Below, piece by piece: positions 1-7,114 of a stretch of 64,000 nucleotides of DNA. The DNA is taken from the NCBI GenBank assembly GCA_051208045.1, contig JBPJFY010000006.1:62001-126000 (forward strand), written 5' to 3'. Numbering within the stretch: the stretch's first letter is position 1; every line of letters starts with the position of its first letter. The stretch is from LZORAL124-50-18 sp051208045. GTDB taxonomy: Bacteria; Pseudomonadota; Gammaproteobacteria; Pseudomonadales; Oleiphilaceae. The position numbers and the translations under genes were made by a program. The notes beneath the pieces are model-generated. The model had not been told where the DNA came from. It searched no databases and saw only the letters and a program-made list of their open reading frames with translations.

Positions 1-1
1 C

Positions 2-991
2 AAAGCGGTGTCTGCCGATGCGGACGATTACTCGCCGGTGATGTTGAAAAAGGCCCAGGAAGAGTTAACCCTGGCAAGAAAAGTGCTGGAAACTGATCGC
101 ACTGCGACCGACAAAGCGGCCAATCATGCCCAAATGGCCAGCTGGTATGCCAATCGCGCGCTCCAGGTGACCGAGGTGATCAAGGAATTCAAGCAGAGTG
201 AGATGACCGATGAGCAAATCGTCCTCTGGTATCAGGATCAGGTGAGCCGGGCTGTGTCTCCCGTTATCGGTCAGGTGGACTTCAGTATGACCAACAAAGC
301 CGTGATCAATAACATCGCGGCCAGCTTGTCGTCGTTGAAGGGTAAGTCATTGGATCTTGCCAGCCAAATGACCGCGCAGCAAAGCAGTTCCAGCAGCTTG
401 TTGGCAAATAAGGAAGCGGCTTACGAAAAAACACTGGCGGAGACCGAGGCCCGTTACCGCGCTATTCTGGAGCGAAAAGAAGCGGAGTATCTGGCGAGCT
501 TGGCGAGCAAGGATCAGGCATTGGCTAAATTGCAGTCTGAAACGGCCGCAGAACGTCAGCAGGAAGAGCAAATCAAGCAAAAATTCGCTTCTGTGCAAGG
601 CCTGTTTGATGCGCAGGAAGCGGAAGTCTATCGTCAGGGCAACAATGTGCTGATCCGCGCGTATGGTTTTAGCTTTGCGTCCGGTAAGAGTGAAATTCAG
701 TCCTCTAACTTCCCGTTGATGAACAAAATCATTCAGGCAGTGAAGCTGTTCCCGGCGTCGTCCGTGGAAGTGTCTGGTCATACCGACAATCGGGGATCTG
801 ACAGTCTCAACATGAAACTCTCAGATGAGCGCGCCCAAAAAGTTGGACGCTTCCTGGTGGATGTCGGTAATATCGAAGATAAGCGCGTGTCCGGCAAAGG
901 CTATGGAAAAACGCGTCCCTTGGCATCCAACGAAACCGATGATGGCCGTGCAGCCAATCGTCGGGTGGAGATACTCATCGTTAACGGGTAA
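2..991 (+). CDS. OmpA-family outer-membrane/peptidoglycan-binding protein (5' end outside window)
   Basis: The reading frame is open to the left edge, so the GTG at 8 is probably not the true start and a signal peptide or lipobox is expected upstream. The N-terminal part is alpha-helical and resembles the DUF4398-type domain of envelope lipoproteins. Residues ~130-195 form a charged coiled coil rich in E, A, K and Q. The C-terminal ~120 residues are an OmpA domain with the peptidoglycan-binding signature (GHTDNRG, then N-x2-LS-x2-RA-x2-V, and NRRVEI near the end), which binds diaminopimelate in the cell wall. It lies 38 bp upstream of a cfrX-cmpX-sigX-like set. In Pseudomonas the OmpA protein next to sigX is OprF; this one lacks any visible beta-barrel and so is not OprF itself. 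Family assignment is firm, the exact role inferred. Confidence 0.85.
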   Translation, partial: KAVSADADDYSPVMLKKAQEELTLARKVLETDRTATDKAANHAQMASWYANRALQVTEVIKEFKQSEMTDEQIVLWYQDQVSRAVSPVIGQVDFSMTNKAVINNIAASLSSLKGKSLDLASQMTAQQSSSSSLLANKEAAYEKTLAETEARYRAILERKEAEYLASLASKDQALAKLQSETAAERQQEEQIKQKFASVQGLFDAQEAEVYRQGNNVLIRAYGFSFASGKSEIQSSNFPLMNKIIQAVKLFPASSVEVSGHTDNRGSDSLNMKLSDERAQKVGRFLVDVGNIEDKRVSGKGYGKTRPLASNETDDGRAANRRVEILIVNG

Positions 992-1029
992 TCCCCAGAC
1001 GCAGTGAGATATTCCACGAGGAGATAACC

Positions 1030-1293
1030 ATGAAAAGTGATGAAGAACTCGAACAGGCACTTAGAAAACTGGCGCAGAATGAGCTGGAAACCGAGCTGAC
1101 GCCTTCCCAGGTACACACAGCGGTCAACAAGGCCCATGAAGCCGTGGCTTACCGCGAAGGGTTGGGGTTTCTCACCGCCCTGCTGTGGGTGTTGGTCGCC
1201 GGTTTTGGGGTCAAAATGTGGGGCCAGATTCAACGGGCCAAAGGGGCTTCATCACTTTCCCCGGTCGGGCATAAACAGGGAGATAAATCATGA
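1030..1293 (+). CDS. Small single-pass membrane protein, CfrX-like
   Basis: An 87-residue protein with a strong ribosome site (GAGGAGAT, 4 nt before ATG). Residues 1-45 are a charged amphipathic helical region, residues ~47-66 one hydrophobic membrane segment (GLGFLTALLWVLVAGFGVKMW), and the tail is short and polar. Its stop codon overlaps the start of the channel gene by 4 bp (ATGA), implying translational coupling. By size and position it matches CfrX, the small gene upstream of cmpX-sigX in Pseudomonas. Because no classical anti-sigma factor is visible near the ECF sigma gene, this protein or the channel could hold the sigma factor at the membrane; that is inference only. Confidence 0.6.
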   Translation: MKSDEELEQALRKLAQNELETELTPSQVHTAVNKAHEAVAYREGLGFLTALLWVLVAGFGVKMWGQIQRAKGASSLSPVGHKQGDKS

Positions 1294-2126
1294 CACTGGA
1301 TTCCTGGACGCAGGCATTCACCACGGCACTGAGTAACTTCTGGAGCAAGATTGCGGTTTTTCTGCCGAATTTTATTGCGACGGTGGTGATTGTCATTGTC
1401 GGATTGATTCTGGCGAGACTCATCGGGCGTGGTGTGTCCATCGGCTTGAAAAAGATGGGCACGGATACACTTTGCGAGCGCATCGGGGTGGTGAATCTCA
1501 TGCAGGCGGCGGGTGTGGACATGCCTCCCAGTGCAGCCGTGGCCGGCCTCATCAAGCTGTTTCTGATCCTGCTGATTGTGTTATCGGCTGCCGAAACGCT
1601 CGGTTTGGAGCGCATCTCTGCCGTCGTGGATCAAATCGTCCTTTACCTGCCTAAAATGCTGGGTGCCATTGCGGTCGTGATGGGCGGGATGTTCATCGGG
1701 CACCACGTGAAGCGTGGCGTAGGCCGCACCATGAAACACTTTGGTGTGGACTATGCCAAAGCCGTGTCACAAGTGGTTTACGGTATTGTGCTGTTGATTA
1801 CGGCGTCCTTGGCCATTAATCAGCTGGACATCTCCACGGGTCTGTTTGATTTGTTCTTTGCCATCGTGCTGGCCACCGTGGGGCTGGCGGTAGCGATCTC
1901 GTTTGGGTTGGGTGCCAAAGAAGTGTCCTCCCAACTGATCAGCGGTGTGTATCTGCGTGAGCAGATTTTGCCGGGTGAAATTATTGTTTATCAGGGCGAG
2001 GAAGGCATTGTGCTCGCCGTCGGCTCGGTGAATACGTTGATTCAGGTCGGGGAGCAGGTCAAGCGTATTCCGAATGCCATGCTGATACAAAGCGTGTTCA
2101 GCACGCGCAACGACGGAGATGAATGA
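1290..2126 (+). CDS. cmpX: CmpX-like mechanosensitive-channel-family inner-membrane protein
   Basis: A 278-residue inner-membrane protein with at least four hydrophobic segments (about residues 18-45, 80-105, 115-140, 160-185, 190-215), belonging to the conserved-TM-helix group related to MscS channels. The pore-type segment carries small residues in the pattern LATVGLAVAISFGLG. The C-terminal ~70 residues look like a short cytoplasmic beta domain (EIIVYQGEEGIVLAVGS, RIPNAM), as in MscS-type proteins. It overlaps both neighbours by 4 bp, so it is co-translated with the small membrane protein and the sigma factor. In Pseudomonas, CmpX affects the activity of SigX and membrane stress responses; the same gene order here supports the same job. 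Gating by tension is a family-based inference. Confidence 0.75.
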   Translation: MTLDSWTQAFTTALSNFWSKIAVFLPNFIATVVIVIVGLILARLIGRGVSIGLKKMGTDTLCERIGVVNLMQAAGVDMPPSAAVAGLIKLFLILLIVLSAAETLGLERISAVVDQIVLYLPKMLGAIAVVMGGMFIGHHVKRGVGRTMKHFGVDYAKAVSQVVYGIVLLITASLAINQLDISTGLFDLFFAIVLATVGLAVAISFGLGAKEVSSQLISGVYLREQILPGEIIVYQGEEGIVLAVGSVNTLIQVGEQVKRIPNAMLIQSVFSTRNDGDE

Positions 2127-2686
2127 AAGCGCGACTCGCGCTGAACAAACTCAGTGATGCACAACTGGTCGTCCTCGCAAGACAACAACTCCCCCATGCG
2201 TCCAATGCCTACGAAGAACTGATGCGGCGCTACGAAAAAGCGCTGCTCAGTTTCTGCCGCAACACCTGCGGCAGTCAGCATGACGCCGAGGATGTACTGC
2301 AGGAAGTGTTGCTGAGTGTGTTCCATCATCTCTCTCGATTTCGCGGCGAGAGTACGTTTAAAACCTGGCTGTATCGCATCGCGTACAACGAATGCGTCTC
2401 ATTGATCCGACGCCGGAAAGATCATGATGAACTGAATCCGGAAACCGCGGATCAGGCAAGTGAGCGCGACGGCGATCAAGCCAGCGCGCTGGTGGGTGAT
2501 ACCTCCGGTTTTTATCAATTGTTGACGCACCTGGAAGAGGAAGACCGAAGCGTGATTGCGTTGCGTTTGATCTCTGATCTGGAGTTTAAAGACATCGCCT
2601 CCATCACCGGTGCGGGCCTGAGCGCGGTAAAAATGCGCTACCAGCGTGCGCTGAAAAAGCTGGAGCCCTATATTGAGGAACAATAA
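2123..2686 (+). CDS. sigX: ECF RNA polymerase sigma factor, SigX-like
   Basis: A 187-residue sigma-70 family factor of the ECF class. Region 2 spans about residues 25-95 (YEELMRRYEKALLSFCRN, DAEDVLQEVLLSVFHHL, FKTWLYRIAYNECVSLIRRR) and region 4 about 125-180 (LEEEDRSVIALRLISDLEFKDIA, then GLSAVKMRYQRALKKL). A charged ~30-residue linker separates them. It starts inside the stop codon of the channel gene (ATGA), directly after GGAGATGA, which provides the ribosome site. The fourth position in an envelope operon, without an adjacent zinc-type anti-sigma gene, matches Pseudomonas sigX, which responds to cell-envelope change and controls fatty-acid and membrane genes. Its own regulon here cannot be read from the window. 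Confidence 0.8.
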   Translation: MKARLALNKLSDAQLVVLARQQLPHASNAYEELMRRYEKALLSFCRNTCGSQHDAEDVLQEVLLSVFHHLSRFRGESTFKTWLYRIAYNECVSLIRRRKDHDELNPETADQASERDGDQASALVGDTSGFYQLLTHLEEEDRSVIALRLISDLEFKDIASITGAGLSAVKMRYQRALKKLEPYIEEQ

Positions 2687-2687
2687 C

Positions 2688-3197
2688 ATGCGTCATCTCC
2701 GCATTGCTGTGTTTGGATTTACCCTGTTGTGGGGACACTTGGCATTCGCACTCGGGTTCACCGTCAGTAAAGAACAAATGATGGTGGCGATTCAGCCGTT
2801 TTTCCCTTATCCGGTCATGCTGGGTGACTGGCATGTGCAATTGAAAGAGCCGGATCTGGGCTTCATGGCCAAAGAGCAGGCCATGTCACTGGATTTGAAA
2901 ATGGATGTGGCTTCCGGCAAAGAAACGATGTTGCTTGCGGGGAAAATCCGGGGTCAGGTGGTGTTTGATGCTAAAACCCAGCAGCTTCAACTGGTGAAGC
3001 CCCGTGTGGAGAAGTTGAACGTGCTGTCAGGCAAAATCACGGGGATGGACGACACCCTCAATAACATTCGTACCATGTTTGGCCGGGATTTACCGGTCAT
3101 CGTGCTGTTTGATATCAAACAGCTCAGTGGCGGCATGGCCATGTTTTCACCCTCCAGCCTGACCATTGTGGACAACGGCGTGTCCATTGCTTTTTAG
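2688..3197 (+). CDS. Exported DUF1439-like (YceB-type) protein
   Basis: A 169-residue protein with a signal peptide (hydrophobic residues ~5-22 ending in AFA). I use the ATG at 2688 because GAGGAA sits 8-9 nt before it; a longer frame reading from an upstream TTG would overlap the sigma gene. The mature part alternates beta strands and amphipathic stretches typical of the YceB/DUF1439 lipid-binding-like fold, but there is no lipobox cysteine, so it would be periplasmic rather than a lipoprotein. It follows the sigma gene after one base and is probably the last gene of the operon. Function is unknown in the family; an envelope-lipid role is inferred from fold and context. Confidence 0.6.
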   Translation: MRHLRIAVFGFTLLWGHLAFALGFTVSKEQMMVAIQPFFPYPVMLGDWHVQLKEPDLGFMAKEQAMSLDLKMDVASGKETMLLAGKIRGQVVFDAKTQQLQLVKPRVEKLNVLSGKITGMDDTLNNIRTMFGRDLPVIVLFDIKQLSGGMAMFSPSSLTIVDNGVSIAF

Positions 3198-3235
3198 CCA
3201 GGCCTTTAGTGATGATTGGTCTTGTGTCTTAGTAG

Positions 3236-3255
3236 CTGCATGTATATGCATGTAA
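3236..3255. promoter_or_regulatory. Degenerate MarR-type operator copy
   Basis: Between two convergent genes lies a 20-bp sequence CTGCATGT-ATAT-GCATGTAA. Against the strong site at 4550-4569 the right half matches 7 of 8 bases and the left half 5 of 8. It may be a weak third site for the MarR regulator or a relic. Confidence 0.35.
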
Positions 3256-4071
3256 TTATGCCAAAAATTCAGCCACCTGTTGCCATACCTCCGGTTGCCG
3301 TATGATCGCTCGATGGCCGTAGCCCTGTGTGGTGATCAATCGAGAAAACTGCCAGTTCCTGGCGATCTCCAGGGCGTCTTCATAGGGTATCTCTGCGTCA
3401 TCCCGGTCATGGATAATCAGCCCTTCGGCGCGGAACGCTTTGATGTTTGTTGCTGTATCCAGCGCTTGCGTGGGCAGCCCCACAACCTGCTCAATGGATT
3501 GAACGAAACGGCGGGTGTTCTTAGCGCTGAGGCCGATAAATGCGGAAAATCGGGTCAGAACACGCTGGATTGACGACGGGCTGGCGATCAATACCACTTT
3601 TGACAGGCTGGACTCGGTAGCGAGCGCTTTACACACGGCACTGCCGCCCATGGAGTGAGCGATGACGCTTTCAAACGGCCCCAAGGTGCGGTAGGCGTGA
3701 CCCACGGCCTGGCTGAACAGGAAAATATTCGCCTGCTCGCCCGCCGAATGACCATGCGCCGGGCCATCCAGGGCGATCACCTGAAAACCGCGTTCAAGCA
3801 GCGCATCCACAAAGCCGGACATTTGTGTCGCCCGGCTTTCCCACCCATGAACCAACAGTACCTTCCGATGCGAAGTTCCCCAGGAAACTGCACTCAAACC
3901 GTTGTCGAGCGCAATGCGTCTCCCGGTTTGTTCATTGGCGGCCTCCCAGGCTTTCGCGGGAAACTTCCGGGGGGTCAGAAACAGATTCTGCGCTTGATGA
4001 ACCGTATGGCGTGGGCGGAGCAAGCCCATGACGCGGTTTTTTGTTCGAAACAGGGTTAATGGGATGTTCAT
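3256..4071 (-). CDS. Alpha/beta-hydrolase
   Basis: A 271-residue cytoplasmic hydrolase. The nucleophile elbow is AHSMGG (serine near residue 140), the acid is probably in IHDRDDAEIP, and the histidine in GYGHRAII near residue 258, giving a complete Ser-Asp-His triad. An oxyanion-hole type segment VLLVHGWESR precedes it. The ATG at 4071 has GAGG 9-12 nt upstream. The gene is transcribed toward the DUF1439 gene and lies downstream of a marR-type gene; both promoters carry versions of the same 20-bp palindrome, so the regulator most likely represses it. The natural ester or lactone substrate is unknown. Such MarR/hydrolase pairs often respond to aromatic or hydrophobic compounds. Confidence 0.8.
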   Translation of the reverse strand: MNIPLTLFRTKNRVMGLLRPRHTVHQAQNLFLTPRKFPAKAWEAANEQTGRRIALDNGLSAVSWGTSHRKVLLVHGWESRATQMSGFVDALLERGFQVIALDGPAHGHSAGEQANIFLFSQAVGHAYRTLGPFESVIAHSMGGSAVCKALATESSLSKVVLIASPSSIQRVLTRFSAFIGLSAKNTRRFVQSIEQVVGLPTQALDTATNIKAFRAEGLIIHDRDDAEIPYEDALEIARNWQFSRLITTQGYGHRAIIRQPEVWQQVAEFLA

Positions 4072-4087
4072 TGTCGTGTCCTCGTTT

Positions 4088-4107
4088 ATATATGCGTATA
4101 CATGTAT
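4088..4107. promoter_or_regulatory. MarR-type operator in hydrolase promoter
   Basis: ATATATGC-GTAT-ACATGTAT, 17-36 bp upstream of the hydrolase start. Each half differs by one base from the halves of the palindrome in the marR promoter, with the same 4-bp spacer. It includes a perfect 10-bp palindrome at 4098-4107. Repression of the hydrolase by the neighbouring MarR protein is inferred. Confidence 0.6.
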
Positions 4108-4120
4108 TTGTGGAAATTTT

Positions 4121-4540
4121 TCAGTCCTTTAAGGCTATGACCCGATGACTGAGATCCAGTAAGTCCATGCGCGATTGTTTCCCTAACTTTTGCGCGACAA
4201 AAGCCTGAGCATTTTCCCAATGTGGCTTGGCTTCGCGATACAGATCCTTCCCTTTGCTGGAGAGCGAGAGCTGCTTCTGCCGGCGGTCGGCGCCGGGTCT
4301 GGACTCAATCAAGCCATCACGCATGAGCGGTTTTAATGCACGTGACAGCGTCGTTTGATCCAGCACCAACACGTCCTGTAGCTCTGAATTGGTCGTAGTT
4401 TTTAACAGGTAAACGGCGCGCAACACGGAAAACTGGCTCGTTTTCAGCCCGCAAGCGTTCAAGTAGCGATCATAGAGCTGGCTTAAGACTCGATTCGCTT
4501 TGCGTAATTCCAGATTCAGGCAATGATTTATTGTGTCCAT
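4121..4540 (-). CDS. MarR-family transcriptional regulator
   Basis: A 139-residue winged-helix regulator. The DNA-binding part has the MarR pattern: a recognition-helix region TTNSELQDVLVLDQTTLSRALKPLMRDGLIES followed by a wing with R-x-G-x-DRR (RPGADRRQKQLSLSSKG). N- and C-terminal helices form the dimer interface. An in-frame ATG at 4555 would place the start inside the operator, between the -35 and -10 boxes, so the ATG at 4540 is chosen. With the promoter described at 4547-4574 the transcript would begin at or next to this ATG, giving a leaderless message, and indeed no Shine-Dalgarno sequence precedes it. It is expected to repress itself and the downstream hydrolase; the inducer is unknown. 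Confidence 0.85.
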   Translation of the reverse strand: MDTINHCLNLELRKANRVLSQLYDRYLNACGLKTSQFSVLRAVYLLKTTTNSELQDVLVLDQTTLSRALKPLMRDGLIESRPGADRRQKQLSLSSKGKDLYREAKPHWENAQAFVAQKLGKQSRMDLLDLSHRVIALKD

Positions 4541-4546
4541 ACTTTT

Positions 4547-4574
4547 ACTATACATGCGTATGCATGTATGTCAA
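4547..4574 (-). promoter_or_regulatory. marR promoter with operator filling the spacer
   Basis: Reading on the minus strand: -35 TTGACA (4574-4569), 16-bp spacer, -10 TATAGT (4552-4547). A palindrome ATACATGC-GTAT-GCATGTAT (4550-4569, perfect 8-bp arms) fills the spacer and touches both boxes, a textbook arrangement for autorepression by occlusion of RNA polymerase. The predicted transcription start falls at about 4540, the A of the chosen start codon. Confidence 0.7.
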
Positions 4575-4698
4575 GCGTGGGGAGTGCGTGTGACAGGAAT
4601 TGCATATGGCGGCTTGCAGAATGTGAAAAGTCTGACTAGGGTAATAAGGCGACGTAATGACGTCATACCATCATGAAAGAAACCGAGGAGAACCCTTC

Positions 4699-4797
4699 AT
4701 GGCGAATAAAAAAGCAATCAAAAAAGAAATCAAACTGCGCAAAGGAAAAATTGCCCGACAGCAGAAAAAGATTAAAAAATTGAAGAAGAAGCTGTAA
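4699..4797 (+). CDS. 32-residue lysine-rich microprotein
   Basis: Start ATG preceded by GAGGAG with 8-nt spacing; 33 codons including TAA. Half of the residues are K or R (14 K, 2 R), with only one acidic residue, and the sequence is strongly helix-prone with heptad-like I/L spacing in the second half (KKIKKLKKKL). Theoretical charge is about +15. No family is recognised. It could be a nucleic-acid-binding or ribosome-associated peptide, or a membrane-active one. It stands alone between the divergent marR gene and another basic DNA-binding protein gene. The good ribosome site and a hairpin right after the stop codon support that it is expressed, but there is no homology evidence available here. 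Confidence 0.55.
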   Translation: MANKKAIKKEIKLRKGKIARQQKKIKKLKKKL

Positions 4798-4825
4798 TCA
4801 GCCCATTCATGCGCCCTGGGCTGAT
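4797..4825 (+). terminator. Possible terminator hairpin after the microprotein gene
   Basis: Inverted repeat ATCAGCCC (4797-4804) / GGGCTGAT (4818-4825), 13-nt loop, starting at the stop codon. A second palindrome GGCTGATCAGCC (4819-4830) overlaps it. Only TTT follows, so intrinsic termination would be weak. Confidence 0.35.
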
Positions 4826-4917
4826 CAGCCTTTGGCGCGTGTGTTCGCGCCTGAGCCTGCCACAGTCAGCGATTCGGCGGTATAATGCAGGCCAGTTCCC
4901 AGGTGGCAGACACTCGA

Positions 4918-5157
4918 ATGAAAGAAAAAAAACGCAGTAAGAAAAAAGGGGCGGAGGGCGCCAAGGCGGTGAGCCCGGTATCGCCATCGCCAAACGCGCC
5001 CGATGTGAAAGACAAAGCCAAGAGTAAAAAAAACACCTCGTTGCGCTTGGATAAAGCGACGTTAAAAGCGCTGAAAATTCACGCGATTGAAAACGATACC
5101 AGCGTTCAAAAGTTGATCGAAACACTCATTCACGACTATTTACGTCTCAATAAATAA
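4918..5157 (+). CDS. Ribbon-helix-helix DNA-binding protein
   Basis: A 79-residue protein. Residues 1-42 are disordered and very basic with a proline/serine patch; residues ~46-79 are a ribbon-helix-helix fold (NTSLRLDKATLKALKIHAIEN, DTSVQKLIETLIHDYL), as in CopG/ParG-like regulators. An upstream in-frame ATG at 4885 is rejected because a good -10 box (TATAAT, 4881-4886) overlaps it, and AGGTGG lies 11 nt before 4918. No toxin gene is adjacent, so an antitoxin role is not supported; a stand-alone regulator or nucleoid-type protein is more likely. The 3' end overlaps the convergent Gdt1-type gene by 11 bp. Confidence 0.7.
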   Translation: MKEKKRSKKKGAEGAKAVSPVSPSPNAPDVKDKAKSKKNTSLRLDKATLKALKIHAIENDTSVQKLIETLIHDYLRLNK

Positions 5158-5713
5158 GTGTTTGAACGATCTTTACGATCCCTATCCCGACGAAGACCGC
5201 CGCTGCAGCAATACGAGTTGCATTCAGTGGAATGCGCTGCATCAGATACTCCCCCAGAAAAACCACCGGTACGTTGGCGAGCAGCATGCCCAGGGTCGTG
5301 CCGAGTGTCACCCAGACAACCGACAAATACTGAGCCCCCAGCAACACGGTGGCAATTTGAGTCTTGTCCCCGATCTCTGCGAGAAAAAACAAAAGCGTCG
5401 ACACGAGGAAGGCACCATAGTGGTCGAATCTGCCTGACTCTTCTTCCTCTTTATCCGGAATCAGCAACCAGAGCCCAACGGCGATAAAGCTGCCAGCAAT
5501 TAACCACTGGCCCCAGTTGGACTGGAAAAACTGCCCCAACCAGCTGCCCAGCCAGGCAGAGGCGGCATGATTGGCCAGGGTGGCGACCAAAATACCGGCG
5601 ATAATGGCCCATTTGTTACGAAAACGCGTGGTGAGCAGTAACGACAACAGCTGGGTTTTGTCCCCGATTTCCGCCAGGCTGACGGTAAGGGTTGAGGTGA
5701 TGAAAGCTTCCAT
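5147..5713 (-). CDS. TMEM165/Gdt1-family (UPF0016) cation exporter
   Basis: A 188-residue inner-membrane protein with six predicted helices in two homologous halves. Each half carries the family signature E-x-G-D-K-T (SLAEIGDKTQLLSLLL near residue 15; FLAEIGDKTQIATVLL near 115), whose acidic residues bind the transported cation. Members export manganese or exchange Ca2+/Mn2+ for H+. The frame is open for a further 90 codons upstream, but those lack any family character; the ATG at 5713 begins exactly where family members begin. I searched the leader for the yybP-ykoY manganese riboswitch often found before such genes and could not identify its core. The gene is monocistronic between unrelated neighbours. 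Confidence 0.85.
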   Translation of the reverse strand: MEAFITSTLTVSLAEIGDKTQLLSLLLTTRFRNKWAIIAGILVATLANHAASAWLGSWLGQFFQSNWGQWLIAGSFIAVGLWLLIPDKEEEESGRFDHYGAFLVSTLLFFLAEIGDKTQIATVLLGAQYLSVVWVTLGTTLGMLLANVPVVFLGEYLMQRIPLNATRIAAAAVFVGIGIVKIVQTLIY

Positions 5714-5846
5714 AGGGCGACCTGAAAAATCCAAGTGCACATTGTAGGAAATATGCTCTACATTGATACTGATGCGAATCAAAAATACAGATTTAAGGTT
5801 GCTTACCGCCCTTAGACGCAGGTTCCACCCCTGATCAATCCCATGT

Positions 5847-6899
5847 TCAGAAAGGCACCGGGTATTCACGGAAGACCGCGTGGATATCCGCCAGTGCCGC
5901 TTCCGACAGCGGCATGCTGAATGCCGCGATGTCTTCTTCCAATTGTTCGAGTGTCGTCGCGCCAATGATGGTGGAGGTAACGCCGTCAATGTGATCTACC
6001 CAGGCCAGAGCGAGCTGTGATGGCGTATAGCCATGTTTTTCAGCCACGCCCACATAGGCCGCAATGGCTTTTTCGGCCAGCGGATTATCCCGGAACAAGC
6101 CATTGCGTTGTGACAGTGTCCAGCGACTGCCTGCGGGTCGTGCGCCATTCAAATACTTACCGCTCAGCGCTCCACCCGCCAGCGGTGACCAGGGCAGAAA
6201 AGCCACATCCTCACGGACACAGTTTTCGATCAAGTAGGGCCAATCTTTGGCGTGGATGAGCGAAAACTCATTCTGTATCGAGACCATGCGTGGCAAGTTG
6301 TGCTTTTCCGCATGACGGAGATAGGTATTAATGCCCCAAGGCGTGTCATCTGACAGGCCGCAATGCCGTATTTTCCCGGCTTTGACGCATTCATCCAGAG
6401 CCAGCAGAATTTCCAGCATCTGCTCTAAATGGTCTGTCGTACGCACGTCGGAAAACCGGACCTTGTTCGGCCAGTGCTTGGAAAAATGTGGCGAGGTTCG
6501 GTTGGGCCAGTGCAGTTGATACAGGTCGATGTAATCGGTTTGCAGGCGTCGCAGTGAATCGTCCACCGCTTTTTTTACCGCTTCGCCGGTAATGTCGGCA
6601 CCGTCCCGTATCCAGGGGATGCCATTCCCGGCAATTTTCGTGGCAAGTACGATGTCGTCGCGTTTTTCCGGATGACGGTTCAGCCAGTCACCAATAATCG
6701 CTTCGGTCTTGCCATAGGTGTCGGGGCCTGGAGGTACGGCGTACATTTCTGCGGTATCCAGAAAGTTCACCCCCTGCGCTAATGCATAGGCAATCTGGGC
6801 GTCCGCATCCGCCTGGTTATTCTGTTTTCCCCAGGTCATGGTGCCCAGACAGACTCGTGATACCTGAAGGTCGGTGCTTCCCAGACGAGAATATTGCAT
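5847..6899 (-). CDS. tas: Tas-like NADP(H)-dependent aldo/keto reductase
   Basis: A 350-residue TIM-barrel oxidoreductase very similar in length and layout to E. coli Tas. It begins with the family's MQYSRLG-type strand and has the catalytic tetrad in DTAEMY (Asp, Tyr near residues 54-59), the lysine in LATKIAG and the histidine in YQLHWPN. The C-terminal segment STIIGATTLEQLEEDI is the usual NADP-binding loop. Two adjacent ATGs (6902, 6899) are possible; AGGAG is 7 nt from 6899, the better spacing. Upstream, 215 bp separate it from the divergent efflux operon. It reduces small aldehydes or ketones; its physiological substrate is not known. Confidence 0.85.
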   Translation of the reverse strand: MQYSRLGSTDLQVSRVCLGTMTWGKQNNQADADAQIAYALAQGVNFLDTAEMYAVPPGPDTYGKTEAIIGDWLNRHPEKRDDIVLATKIAGNGIPWIRDGADITGEAVKKAVDDSLRRLQTDYIDLYQLHWPNRTSPHFSKHWPNKVRFSDVRTTDHLEQMLEILLALDECVKAGKIRHCGLSDDTPWGINTYLRHAEKHNLPRMVSIQNEFSLIHAKDWPYLIENCVREDVAFLPWSPLAGGALSGKYLNGARPAGSRWTLSQRNGLFRDNPLAEKAIAAYVGVAEKHGYTPSQLALAWVDHIDGVTSTIIGATTLEQLEEDIAAFSMPLSEAALADIHAVFREYPVPF

Positions 6900-7114
6900 C
6901 ATTTGGCTCCTTAGCGGCTGAACAATGGGATAAACGATTACTGTAGCCATTTTTTGACCGGGGAACCAGTGGAATATCCTGTCGAGTCGGTCAATTGCAT
7001 TGATATTTGGCACGATTTGCTAGGGATTTTCCGGTGGGGCCTGAGTAGAATGAGGACAAGCAACAATGACGGTAGGTTGCACATAGGTTCAAGCTTAATA
7101 AATCGGGGGTGAAA

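Noticed and set aside
4657..4666. ATGACGTCAT palindrome upstream of the microprotein gene
   Set aside because: A single 10-bp palindrome without promoter context or a second copy; may be chance.
4918..5157. Antitoxin of a toxin-antitoxin pair
   Set aside because: No toxin-like gene adjoins; the only close neighbours are the microprotein and a cation exporter on the other strand.
5714..5846. Possible yybP-ykoY manganese riboswitch before the Gdt1-type gene
   Set aside because: A GGGG stretch and some pairing exist, but the conserved core bases could not be identified.
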